This document shows positions 1-7,298 of a stretch of DNA of 33,970 bases, piece by piece. Both the position numbers and the translations under genes were made by a program. Position 1 is the first letter of the stretch; every line of letters begins with the position of its first letter. The stretch spans positions 1-33,970 of the forward strand of contig JANYAP010000181.1 in the NCBI GenBank assembly GCA_025361285.1, in the 5' to 3' direction. Origin of the DNA: Bacteroidales bacterium. Its GTDB lineage: Bacteria > Bacteroidota > Bacteroidia > Bacteroidales > JAAUTT01. The notes under the pieces were generated by a model. That model was not told where the DNA came from and did no database searches. It saw nothing but the letters and a program-made list of their open reading frames with translations.

Positions 1-195
1 TCTACAACTATCGATATCGAAGGAATTACCGTTGCAAGCATGGTTAAATGTTTGGGCAAAACAGGTATTGAAATGGAAGCTTTAACTGCTGTTTCGGTTG
101 CTCTGCTTACTATATACGATATGTGCAAAGCGGTTGATAAAACAATGTCAATAGAAAACATTAGGTTGGTAGAGAAAACCAAATTTGATGCTTAA
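1..195 (+). CDS. moaC: Cyclic pyranopterin monophosphate synthase MoaC, 3' part only
   Basis: Frame 1 is open from the window edge to a TAA at 193-195 and gives the last 64 residues of a protein whose 5' end lies outside the window. The segment [20 protein letters not shown] followed by YDMCKAVDK and an IENIRLVEK-like tail is the conserved C-terminal half of MoaC. MoaC converts the cyclic 8-oxo-GTP intermediate to cPMP in molybdenum-cofactor synthesis in the cytoplasm. The usual final residues after VEK (often TGGKSG) are replaced by TKFDA. Transcription converges with the antiporter gene at 264-2243. The identification is from remembered family motifs and is firm for so short a piece. Confidence 0.9.
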   Translation, partial: STTIDIEGITVASMVKCLGKTGIEMEALTAVSVALLTIYDMCKAVDKTMSIENIRLVEKTKFDA

Positions 196-243
196 GTCCT
201 AACATTTATAACGCCGACATTTTCAGTTGTTTTAATATAAATA

Positions 244-281
244 TTTGTAAATACGTATTTTAATTAATTATTATTTACAAA
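244..281. terminator. Candidate bidirectional hairpin between moaC and the antiporter
   Basis: TTTGTAAATA at 244-253 is the exact reverse complement of TATTTACAAA at 272-281, with an 18-nt AT-rich loop. The hairpin covers the antiporter stop codon (264-266 on the minus strand) and lies between two converging genes. There is no GC-rich stem and no clear U-tract, so a terminator role is inferred from position only. Confidence 0.35.
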
Positions 282-2243
282 CAATTCGCTAACAATCAAT
301 ATGTTTTCGGGTTTACCCAAAAAGTATGCAACATCGTCTTTGGCAAAAACAAACGAAGCTTCGGGATGCTCGAATATACGGTTGTTGCGCTTTATGGCAA
401 AAAGTGTAACCTCGTATTGTTTCCTGAATTTTATTTCGCCTCGGGTTTTTCCTGCAATTTTCGATTTGTCGTCAACTTTTATCGCATGAGTTTCTAAATC
501 GGGTATTTCGTCTAACAGGTTATAGTGCTGCTTATTAACTTGCGATCGAAAAATTCCGTAATTTTCGTGGCGTATTTTGGCAATGGTTTGATTTATAGTG
601 TTTCGAGGTATAAGTAGCTTGGTTAAAATGCGGCCAAACAGGTCGATTGATGTTTCGAACTCTTCAGGAACAACCTGATTAGCTCCAGCTTTGTATAAAT
701 CCTCAATATCAGTTACATGCTTGGCGCGAACTAAAATATAAGCTAACTTATTGATGAGACGAATTTTCTCGATTATATTCATTGTAACAATAATGTTACC
801 TACCGAAATTACAATAACTTCGGCAGTTTCAACGTGCGCCTTGCGTAGAATAGGCGCGTTGGTAGCATCGCCATATAGCACCATCTCGCCGTTTTGCTGC
901 ATTTTACGAGCAGTAGCGGGGTCGAATACTATTGAAATGTAGGGCAAATGAATGTAGCGGGTCATAACGGCTAAATTCAATGATCGCGAGTCCTTGCCTA
1001 TTATAACTATGTGATTGTTAAGCTTTGGAATTTCAATCTGCTTAAGCGGAAAAAGCCCACCGACAAGAACTTTAGGTAAAGGCAACTTTAGCAAAAGGTT
1101 AGCTAGAGGATGCGCCACTTTTATTGCGAAAGGCGAAATTGCCATAGTGGTAATTGCCACTGCTAAAAACAACTGGTAATAGTATTCGGTAAGTATTTTA
1201 TAATCGAAACCTAATTTCGAAAGGATAAACGAAAATTCGCCCACTTGACTTAATGCTATACCCACCATTACCGTGCCTTTAAAGGTGTGCCCGAGTACAA
1301 ACGCCGTGCCTCCAGCTATTACGGCTTTTACAATTAAAACTATAAGAACGGTTAAAATAATTAACTGATAATTAGTTACAACAAATTGCAAATTCAATAA
1401 CATTCCAATGGATACAAAAAAGAAACTAGAAAATGTATCCTTAAAGGGAATTAGGTTTCCGAAGGCATTATCACTGTATTCCGACTCGGAAATCATTAAT
1501 CCGGCCAAGAAAGCGCCAAAGGCTACCGACATGCCTATTTCGGATGTTAACAGCGCCACCGACAGGCATATAAGTAGAATTACCATTAAAAATAGTTCCT
1601 GATTTTTTGTTAGCGCAATTATATGTAAAAACCACGGCATTAGCCATCGGTTGCCAATATACACAAGCCCAATAATAAAAACCGACTTTACTCCCAAAAT
1701 TAAAAACTGCGAACCCAAGCTTTCGGTATTTCCGCCCAGTATTGGGGTTAGTAGAAGTAATGGTATTAGAATTATATCCTGAAAAATAAGTATCCCTAAC
1801 ACCGTTCGTCCGTAATTCGAGGAAAGCTCCGATCGATCTTGCAATATTTTTAACACTACGGCTGTACTGCTAAGAGCTGTAATGAAACCGATAAACAATG
1901 AGGCCGTATAGTTTAAATGGTAAAACCGAGCAATAAACATTGTTATTACTGTTGTGAGGATAAGCTGCAAAAAGCCACCTACAAATACTATTTTTCGAAT
2001 TTTAAGCAGGTGGTTTAGCGAAAACTCCAAGCCAATAGAAAACATAAGCAATATTATGCCTATTTCGGCCATTACTTCAATGCTTTGTGGAGCATTAATT
2101 ATGCCTAATAAATGTGGTCCAGCAATTATGCCAGTTATTAAGTAACCAATTATTGTTGGCACTTTCAACTTCGTAAATATGTAATTTACAAGGGTTGACA
2201 GTGCAAATATTACTACAATATCCTTAAGTACAGGGTAATCCAT
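264..2243 (-). CDS. Kef-type monovalent cation/H+ antiporter (CPA2) with RCK domains
   Basis: This 659-residue membrane protein has an N-terminal Na+/H+-exchanger domain (about residues 1-400, a dozen or so hydrophobic segments). It includes a LSSTAVVLKIL segment and the FLAGLMISESEYS segment typical of KefB/KefC/YbaL. A cytoplasmic TrkA-N-like domain follows (about 412-530, starting NNHIVIIGKDSRS), then a TrkA-C-like domain (about 570-655). Such proteins exchange K+ or Na+ for H+ across the inner membrane. The glycine-rich dinucleotide loop, normally GxGxxG, reads GKDSRS here, so NAD(H) binding may be lost or altered. The gene diverges from arsR across 155 bp. Ion specificity cannot be read from the sequence. 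Confidence 0.88.
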   Translation of the reverse strand: MDYPVLKDIVVIFALSTLVNYIFTKLKVPTIIGYLITGIIAGPHLLGIINAPQSIEVMAEIGIILLMFSIGLEFSLNHLLKIRKIVFVGGFLQLILTTVITMFIARFYHLNYTASLFIGFITALSSTAVVLKILQDRSELSSNYGRTVLGILIFQDIILIPLLLLTPILGGNTESLGSQFLILGVKSVFIIGLVYIGNRWLMPWFLHIIALTKNQELFLMVILLICLSVALLTSEIGMSVAFGAFLAGLMISESEYSDNAFGNLIPFKDTFSSFFFVSIGMLLNLQFVVTNYQLIILTVLIVLIVKAVIAGGTAFVLGHTFKGTVMVGIALSQVGEFSFILSKLGFDYKILTEYYYQLFLAVAITTMAISPFAIKVAHPLANLLLKLPLPKVLVGGLFPLKQIEIPKLNNHIVIIGKDSRSLNLAVMTRYIHLPYISIVFDPATARKMQQNGEMVLYGDATNAPILRKAHVETAEVIVISVGNIIVTMNIIEKIRLINKLAYILVRAKHVTDIEDLYKAGANQVVPEEFETSIDLFGRILTKLLIPRNTINQTIAKIRHENYGIFRSQVNKQHYNLLDEIPDLETHAIKVDDKSKIAGKTRGEIKFRKQYEVTLFAIKRNNRIFEHPEASFVFAKDDVAYFLGKPENILIVSELFVNNN

Positions 2244-2337
2244 AGATAAAAGACATTTGAAATTATCGTTACCGATAAAGGTAATAAATAATTACAAAAC
2301 TGCATGTTAGCAATTATTCAAAAATTAATGTTTCCAA

Positions 2338-2387
2338 ATTGATGGCTATTTCGATTATATGTCGTATGTTTGCGTCATAAAACATAC
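2338..2387 (+). promoter_or_regulatory. arsR promoter with overlapping inverted-repeat operator
   Basis: GTATGTTT at 2364-2371 and AAACATAC at 2380-2387 form a perfect 8-bp inverted repeat with an 8-nt spacer, ending 11 nt before the arsR ATG. TATGTTTG at 2365-2372 fits the Bacteroidota -7 consensus TAnnTTTG and lies inside the left arm. A possible -33 TTG is at 2339-2341, with a spacing of 23 nt that is slightly long. A dyad over the -7 box is what an ArsR-type repressor would be expected to occupy. Autoregulation is inference. Confidence 0.55.
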
Positions 2388-2398
2388 TAAATTTTATA

Positions 2399-2725
2399 AT
2401 GATAAAAACTGAAGCTTTTAGTGATGATTTACAAGAACTTGCAAAATTTGCAAAAGCATTATCGCATCCTGCAAGATTGGCAATTTTAAAATATTTGGCC
2501 GAAACTAAAACTTGCATTTCGGGCGATATTACCGATTTTATACCGCTTAGTCGCACCACGGTTTCGCAACATTTAAAGGAGTTGAAAGAATTTGGGTTGA
2601 TACATGGCGAAATTGACGGTCTAAAAGTTAATTATTGCTTATGCAACAATAACATTTTAAAGCATTTAGATGTTTTCGAAAGTTTCTTTAAAACAATTAG
2701 AGCAACGGAAACCTGTTATAAATAG
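2399..2725 (+). CDS. arsR: ArsR/SmtB-family transcriptional repressor
   Basis: This is a 108-residue winged-helix protein. HPARLAILKYL (23-33) is the conserved ArsR start of the DNA-binding domain, and PLSRTTVSQHLKELKEFGLI (49-68) is the recognition helix and following turn. It should repress the downstream ars genes until arsenite binds. The classical ELCVCD sensor is not present: the equivalent stretch reads KTCISGDI with a single cysteine, C39. Other cysteines are C80 and C82 (CLC, at the end of the wing) and C106 near the C-terminus, so the metalloid site may be built differently. The ATG lies 11 nt after the candidate operator. arsC follows after 22 bp, so the two are probably cotranscribed. 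Confidence 0.9.
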   Translation: MIKTEAFSDDLQELAKFAKALSHPARLAILKYLAETKTCISGDITDFIPLSRTTVSQHLKELKEFGLIHGEIDGLKVNYCLCNNNILKHLDVFESFFKTIRATETCYK

Positions 2726-2747
2726 ACTAATCTTTAACTTATTGAAT

Positions 2748-3164
2748 ATGAAGATTTTAATTTTGTGTACTGGAAACAGTTGCCGCAGCCAAATGGCACA
2801 CGGTTTTTTACAATCGTTCGATAAAAGTTTAATTGTTAGGTCGGCAGGAACTGAAGTATCGGGCAAACTTAATGAAAAAGCAGTGGCTGCAATGAAAGAA
2901 GTTGGCATAGACATTAGCCACCACACCTCCGATTCGGTTGATATGTACCTTGGCGAAGAGTGGGACTACGTTATAACCGCTTGTGGCGGCGCTAACGAAG
3001 CTTGTCCGGCTTTTATCGGCAAAGTAAAGGAACGGCTGCACATTGGTTTCGACGATCCATCGCACGCCACCGGAACCGACGAGTTTATTTGGAGCGAGTT
3101 TCGCCGTGTGCGCGACGAAATTAAGGTTGGTTTTTATTCGTTTTACACGCAGAATATTTACTAA
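2748..3164 (+). CDS. arsC: Arsenate reductase, LMW-phosphatase type (thioredoxin-coupled)
   Basis: This 138-residue cytoplasmic enzyme reduces arsenate to arsenite for export. The N-terminal P-loop CTGNSCRS gives C7, C12 and R13 (CX5R). The pair C79 and C86 (CGGANEAC) matches the C82/C89 redox relay of Staphylococcus pI258 ArsC, which passes electrons to thioredoxin. FDDPSHATG (101-109) carries the catalytic-acid region. The frame is open upstream to 2670 inside arsR, but the ATG at 2748 places the P-loop at the usual distance from the N-terminus and is chosen as start. It sits between arsR and the broken hgcA-like gene, whose ATG comes 1 nt after the arsC stop. Confidence 0.93.
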   Translation: MKILILCTGNSCRSQMAHGFLQSFDKSLIVRSAGTEVSGKLNEKAVAAMKEVGIDISHHTSDSVDMYLGEEWDYVITACGGANEACPAFIGKVKERLHIGFDDPSHATGTDEFIWSEFRRVRDEIKVGFYSFYTQNIY

Positions 3165-3165
3165 A

Positions 3166-3798
3166 ATGTCATTTAATATCAATTACCAATCGTTAACGCC
3201 CGTAACCAAAAGTTTACCAACGGTTTCAACGCAATTAACATGGACTGATTATTTGGGAGCTGTTAAAGTGCGTTGGGGCATAGGTAGAGGTAACTACACC
3301 GTAAAACCTGGGTTATACAAAGTAGGTAACCCTACCTGAAAATCCGACGTGTTTGTGTCGGCAAACTACAAATTGTCGTTCGATACTTTACGCAAAAATC
3401 TAACCTCGTTAAACTGCTGGATATTAGTTATTAACACAAATGGAATAAACGTGTGGTGCGCTGCCGGCAAAGGAACTTTCTCGACCGAGAATATTGTAAA
3501 AAGCATAAAAAGCTGCTTGCTCGAAAACATAGTGCAGCATCGTAATATTATTGTCCCTCAATTAGGTGCTGTTGGAGTTGCAGCAGATAAGGTGAAAGTA
3601 CAAACTGGCTTTCGGGTAATTTACGGTCCAATTCGTGCAAAAGATATAAAAACCTTTATTACAAGTATTTATAAGGCTACGCCCGAAATGCGAAAAATTA
3701 CATTCCCGCTTATTGAGCGTACAAAACTTATTCCGGTTGACGTAATGAACCGTAAATATAAGTTGTTGATTATCTTGAGCGTACTATTTGTTTTGTAG
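3166..3798 (+). pseudogene. hgcA: Broken hgcA-like gene (mercury-methylation corrinoid protein), in-frame TGA and truncated
   Basis: Read through one frame from the ATG at 3166, the product resembles HgcA, the membrane-bound corrinoid protein that transfers a methyl group to Hg(II). The N-terminal segment WTDYLGAVKVRWGIGRGNY and PGLYKVGNP leads into FVSANYKLSFDTLR. The diagnostic cap-helix motif NVWCAAGK follows, with the cobalt-ligand cysteine at codon 98 (about 93 in the Desulfovibrio protein). Then come PQLGAVGVAADKVK, GFRVIYGPIRAKDI and KATPEMRKITFPL. TGA at 3337-3339 (codon 58) interrupts the frame, although TGA is a normal stop elsewhere in this window (nuoG, nuoJ). After the first hydrophobic residues a TAG at 3796-3798 ends it; GLYKSGY, plausible further HgcA sequence, continues past that stop to about 3819. 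The roughly 150-residue membrane domain and a downstream hgcB ferredoxin are absent. It is best read as a decaying gene. Confidence 0.8.
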
Positions 3799-3864
3799 GG
3801 GCTCTATAAAAGTGGGTATGTTATTAGCTGTGCTCGAAATGACCAGCAGCTTCAAGGGGAGAGG

Positions 3865-3905
3865 AGGAGGAAGATGGGGCGGCTTCGCCGACCCATCTTC
3901 CTCCT
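3865..3905. repeat. 41-nt near-perfect palindrome downstream of the hgcA remnant
   Basis: The arms 3865-3878 and 3892-3905 are perfect 14-bp reverse complements (AGGAGGAAGATGGG). Inside, after one G/A mismatch, CGGC (3880-3883) pairs with GCCG (3887-3890) around a TTC loop. It is GC-richer than its surroundings and has no T-tract on either side, so it is not a canonical terminator. It sits exactly where the missing hgcA membrane domain and hgcB would be. It could be a dispersed palindromic element or a recombination scar. Confidence 0.7.
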
Positions 3906-3937
3906 ATAACACACAATGCCAATTGTAATTCCGATAA

Positions 3938-3965
3938 AGCCTACAGCCTCTAGCCTACAGCCTAA
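3938..3965. repeat. Heptamer tandem repeat (AGCCTAC type, 4 units)
   Basis: Four consecutive 7-nt units (AGCCTAC, AGCCTCT, AGCCTAC, AGCCTAA) lie in the gap before acr3. This is one of several unrelated 7-bp families in intergenic gaps of this window. Confidence 0.7.
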
Positions 3966-3995
3966 CTAATTAACCCTTAACAAATAATTCTACCC

Positions 3996-5027
3996 ATGAA
4001 ACTTTCTTTTTTCGACCGTTTTTTAACACTTTGGATTTTTTTGGTGATGTTCGCAGGTGTTGCGATTGGTTATTTTGTGCCAACAATTTCTACCTTCTGG
4101 AATTCGTTAAGTTATGGAACTACGAATATTCCTATAGCTATTGGCTTGGTAATGATGATGTTTCCGCCTCTGGCAAAAGTAAAATACGAAAAACTACCAC
4201 TGGTATTTAAAAACATAAAGTTGCTAACTCTCTCGTTAACCCAAAATTGGATAATAGGTCCGTTGGTAATGTTCTTTTTGGCTATAATTTTTCTGCACAA
4301 TTACCCAGGGTTGATGATTGGCGTAATAATGGTAGGGTTGGCACGTTGCATAGCCATGGTACTTGTTTGGAACGACCTTGCCAAAGGCGATACCGAACTT
4401 GCAGCTGGATTGGTGGCCTTTAACGCTATCTTTCAGGTGTTTTTGTATTCGGTTTATGCCTATATTTTTATCACTTATTTGCCACCTTTCTTCGGTTTTA
4501 AAGGCGTAGCAGTAAATATTTCTATCTCCGAAATAGCTGTAACTGTGCTTATATATTTAGGCATTCCTTTCGCAGCAGGGCTTATTACCAACGTATTAAT
4601 GCGGAAATGGAAAGGTAGCGACTGGTATTACACACGTTTTATATCGAAAGTGTCGTGGTTAACACCTATTGCGCTGTTATTCACCATATTTGTAATGTTC
4701 TCGCTTAAAGGCGAAAAAATTATTGAGTTGCCACTCGATGTAATGCGCGTAGCAATACCTTACTCCATTTACTTTGCAATTATGTTTTTTAGTACATTTT
4801 TTATTGCAAAATGGATTGGCGAAGGCTACAAACGCTCCACTACATTAGCATTCACTGCCGGAAGTAACGACTTCGAATTGGCCATTGCTGTTGCCATAGC
4901 CGTTTTTGGCATTAATTCGCAGGCGGCATTTGCCACGGTTATCGGCCCATTGGTTGAAGTGCCAATAATGGTTGTTTTGATGAATGTGGCTTTTAGGTTA
5001 AAGAAAGGGTTTGGAAATAAGCAGTAA
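3996..5027 (+). CDS. acr3: Acr3-family arsenite efflux permease
   Basis: This 343-residue protein with about ten hydrophobic segments exports arsenite through the inner membrane using the proton gradient. Family signatures are [14 protein letters not shown] (residues 52-65), the [16 protein letters not shown] segment (81-96), and [18 protein letters not shown] (115-132), whose C118 is the conserved functional cysteine of Acr3. Near the C-terminus [20 protein letters not shown] is the conserved pair of transport helices. The gene lies 197 bp after the hgcA remnant and is probably part of the ars operon, though the gap leaves room for its own promoter. No ATPase subunit ArsA is present, as is usual for Acr3 systems. 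Confidence 0.93.
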   Translation: MKLSFFDRFLTLWIFLVMFAGVAIGYFVPTISTFWNSLSYGTTNIPIAIGLVMMMFPPLAKVKYEKLPLVFKNIKLLTLSLTQNWIIGPLVMFFLAIIFLHNYPGLMIGVIMVGLARCIAMVLVWNDLAKGDTELAAGLVAFNAIFQVFLYSVYAYIFITYLPPFFGFKGVAVNISISEIAVTVLIYLGIPFAAGLITNVLMRKWKGSDWYYTRFISKVSWLTPIALLFTIFVMFSLKGEKIIELPLDVMRVAIPYSIYFAIMFFSTFFIAKWIGEGYKRSTTLAFTAGSNDFELAIAVAIAVFGINSQAAFATVIGPLVEVPIMVVLMNVAFRLKKGFGNKQ

Positions 5028-5067
5028 ATGAGTAGACTTCTCGCAAATATTTTTTGTGTAATTGTGT

Positions 5068-5397
5068 TTATTGATATTTAAATGTTTCTATTATAAGTGC
5101 GCTTAATTTCTTAGAAGTATTTACATCCATAGATCCTAATTTTTCAATTAGTCTCGATTTGTCAACACTTCTTATTTGGTCTACAACTAATTGCCCATTT
5201 TTGCCTTTAAAACGGCAATTGAGCCTTGTTGGATAAGGCTTTATAGTGCTTGTAAGCGGAACGATTGTAACAGTATTTAAGAATTTATTTGCCTCATTCG
5301 GAGAAACCACTGTACATGGTCGAATCTTGTTTATTTCAGAACCTTTAGTCGGGTTCAGGTCGATATTCCAAACATCAAATCTCTTTACCAAGTCCAT
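5068..5397 (-). CDS. mazF: MazF/PemK-family toxin (endoribonuclease)
   Basis: This 109-residue protein begins with the fold-defining pattern RFDVWNIDLNPTKGSEINK followed by KIRPCTVVSP, then TIVPLTST and LVVDQIRSVDKSRL, all typical of MazF. The arginine of the RPC segment corresponds to the catalytic arginine. MazF toxins cleave mRNA at short sequence motifs and are blocked by MazE. The start overlaps the end of the antitoxin gene by 13 bp, which indicates translational coupling. Cleavage specificity cannot be inferred. The pair sits in a gap between acr3 and pepD with no visible mobile-element ends. Confidence 0.9.
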   Translation of the reverse strand: MDLVKRFDVWNIDLNPTKGSEINKIRPCTVVSPNEANKFLNTVTIVPLTSTIKPYPTRLNCRFKGKNGQLVVDQIRSVDKSRLIEKLGSMDVNTSKKLSALIIETFKYQ

Positions 5398-5642
5398 TCC
5401 TTTTTGTCGAATTCGTTCTCAACTTCTATTACGTTTTCATCCGGAACAAACCCTTCTGCAATGGCTTTTGCAAATTGCTTTTCCCAATTATTACGGGCTT
5501 TGTTGTCTACCAATGGCTTAATAACCAGTCTTCCATTAGTTGTTTGAATATCAACAGTTCCATATTCTCCAAAAGTGTTTAGCATTCTTTTTGGTATAAT
5601 AAGTCCTCGCGAATTACCTATTTGAATTATTGATGTTTGCAT
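5385..5642 (-). CDS. mazE: MazE-family antitoxin (AbrB fold)
   Basis: This is an 85-residue protein. The N-terminal half (QTSIIQIGNSRGLIIPKRML, residues 2-21) is the swapped-hairpin AbrB/MazE DNA-binding fold. The acidic, tryptophan-bearing C-terminal half (about 48-85, ending DKKEWTW) would wrap around MazF. It should bind its own promoter alone or with the toxin; a dyad lies just upstream at 5680-5697. It is the first gene of the pair and overlaps mazF by 13 bp. Confidence 0.88.
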   Translation of the reverse strand: MQTSIIQIGNSRGLIIPKRMLNTFGEYGTVDIQTTNGRLVIKPLVDNKARNNWEKQFAKAIAEGFVPDENVIEVENEFDKKEWTW

Positions 5643-5664
5643 ATTTTATTAAAATATCTATTTA

Positions 5665-5697
5665 CAAACATAACAATAAGTTGTAACATGTAATAAC
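5665..5697 (-). promoter_or_regulatory. mazEF promoter -7 box and imperfect palindromic operator
   Basis: On the minus strand TATGTTTG (5665-5672) fits the TAnnTTTG -7 element 23 nt before the mazE ATG. Immediately upstream, 5680-5697 is an 18-bp dyad of the form GTTnTnACATGTnAnAAC with two mismatched pairs. It covers the spacer and -33 region, where MazE or MazEF would be expected to bind. Confidence 0.45.
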
Positions 5698-5790
5698 ATT
5701 TGTTAATTTGTTTTGTTGGAATTCGAAGTAATTCCTTTTCCATAGTTTTATAAAACAATTCTCATACTATAAGTAAATCAGTAGATTATG

Positions 5791-7242
5791 TTACTTCACC
5801 GCCTTAAGCACTTCAACCAAATAATCCCAAAACTTTGCTACCGACGGAATATGCACTTTTTCGTCGGGCGAGTGAGGGTGTTTAATAGTTGGGCCGAACG
5901 ATATCATATCCATACCTTTATACGCATCGCCAATTATGCCGCACTCCAAACCTGCATGTATAACATTTACAATGGGTTCGTTGCCGAATTTTTCGGAATA
6001 AACTTTTTTCATCGTTTTTAACACCGGCGAATCGTTGTTGGGTTTCCAGCCTGGGTAAGCACCTTCGTGAACAACGGCTGCTCCGGCAAGTTCAAAAACG
6101 CTGGTCATGGCATTGGCAAGGTCGTATTTAGCGGAATCTACCGAGCTACGTAACAGGCACTTAATTTCAATAGAATTTTCGCCCGATTTTACAATTGCTA
6201 AATTAGTAGATGTTTCAACTACTTCGGGCAGATCGCTAATCATGCGAATTACTCCGTTGGGAACAGCGTAAATTGCATTTAGTAACTTTATTTGTATGTT
6301 GTTTTCTATTAAAGTTTTAGGCAAAGTGTCGGCAATTGCGTTGAAGGCAAAATCGGGTTCAACCAACGATAATTCGTAACGAATAGTTTTGGCGAATTCG
6401 TTAACAAACGCACTGAAAGCCTGTTCGTTAGCTGCAGGAATTATAACACTTACAAACGATTCGCGAGGAATGGCGTTGCGGAGATTTCCTCCTTCGATGC
6501 TTGAAATTCTCAAACCAAAATCACGCGCCGATTTCCAAAGAAAACGGTTCATTATTTTGTTGGCATTGCCGCGACCCAAGTGAATATCAACGCCCGAATG
6601 CCCACCTTTTAAACCCGTTAGATCAATTTTAAACGCCTTTGAGTTGGCTGGAACTGGTTCGGGTTTATAAGTAAATGTGGCTGAGGTATTTATTCCACCG
6701 GCACAACCAATGCACAATTCGCCTTCGTCTTCCGAGTCGAGATTGATTAATATGGAGCCTTTAAGCATATCGGCTTTAAGGTTTAAAGCGCCAGTCATGC
6801 CAGTTTCTTCATCAATGGTTAATAGCACTTCTAACGGACCATGTTCAATATCGGTCGATTCCAAAACTGCCAACGCTGCGGCAACGCCAATTCCATTGTC
6901 GGCACCAAGTGTTGTGCCTTTAGCCTTCACCCAATCGCCGTCTATAAAAGTCTGTATTGGATCTTTCTCGAAATTGTGAACTGTGGCCGAATTTTTTTGC
7001 GGAACCATATCGAGGTGAGCCTGAAGAACTACCGTTGGCTTGTTTTCGTTTCCTTTGGTTGCAGGTTTTATAATTACTACATTACCAACAATATCGGTTT
7101 TATATGCTAGATTATGTTTTTTAGCAAAATCGATAGCAAATTCCACAGCCTTTGCCTCGTGTTTCGAAGGACGAGGAATTTTAGTCAGGCTTTCGAAATT
7201 TCTCCATAAAGCTTTTGGCATTAAGTCGTTAAGGTTGTTCAT
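5791..7242 (-). CDS. pepD: Aminoacyl-histidine dipeptidase (peptidase D, M20 family)
   Basis: This is a 483-residue cytosolic zinc peptidase, close to the 485 residues of E. coli PepD, and hydrolyses Xaa-His and related dipeptides. Metal-ligand motifs are in order: AHLDMV (H76, D78), GADNGIG (D115), DEETGMTGA (general base E145 and ligand E146), NLDSED (D169), and near the C-terminus HAGLECGIIG with the last zinc histidine region. GGHSGVDIHLGRGNA is the start of the dimerisation/lid domain. The gene follows nuoN on the same strand after 56 bp and may be cotranscribed with it, although the two functions are unrelated. Confidence 0.93.
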   Translation of the reverse strand: MNNLNDLMPKALWRNFESLTKIPRPSKHEAKAVEFAIDFAKKHNLAYKTDIVGNVVIIKPATKGNENKPTVVLQAHLDMVPQKNSATVHNFEKDPIQTFIDGDWVKAKGTTLGADNGIGVAAALAVLESTDIEHGPLEVLLTIDEETGMTGALNLKADMLKGSILINLDSEDEGELCIGCAGGINTSATFTYKPEPVPANSKAFKIDLTGLKGGHSGVDIHLGRGNANKIMNRFLWKSARDFGLRISSIEGGNLRNAIPRESFVSVIIPAANEQAFSAFVNEFAKTIRYELSLVEPDFAFNAIADTLPKTLIENNIQIKLLNAIYAVPNGVIRMISDLPEVVETSTNLAIVKSGENSIEIKCLLRSSVDSAKYDLANAMTSVFELAGAAVVHEGAYPGWKPNNDSPVLKTMKKVYSEKFGNEPIVNVIHAGLECGIIGDAYKGMDMISFGPTIKHPHSPDEKVHIPSVAKFWDYLVEVLKAVK

Positions 7243-7298
7243 AATAGCTAAGTTTTTTTGTGAATATTAAAATAGCGATATTTACTTACAATTTAGTT

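Noticed and set aside
2670-2747. Longer arsC start inside arsR
   Set aside because: The extension is read from arsR coding sequence in another frame and would put 26 unrelated residues before the P-loop; the ATG at 2748 fits the family.
3349-3798. Separate gene starting at the GTG after the in-frame TGA
   Set aside because: It is in the same frame as the upstream segment, starts in the middle of conserved HgcA-like sequence, and lacks the N-terminal part of the domain; it is the second piece of one broken gene.
3865-3905. Rho-independent terminator for arsRC
   Set aside because: Strong stem but no T-run on either strand after it, so it is listed as a palindrome instead.
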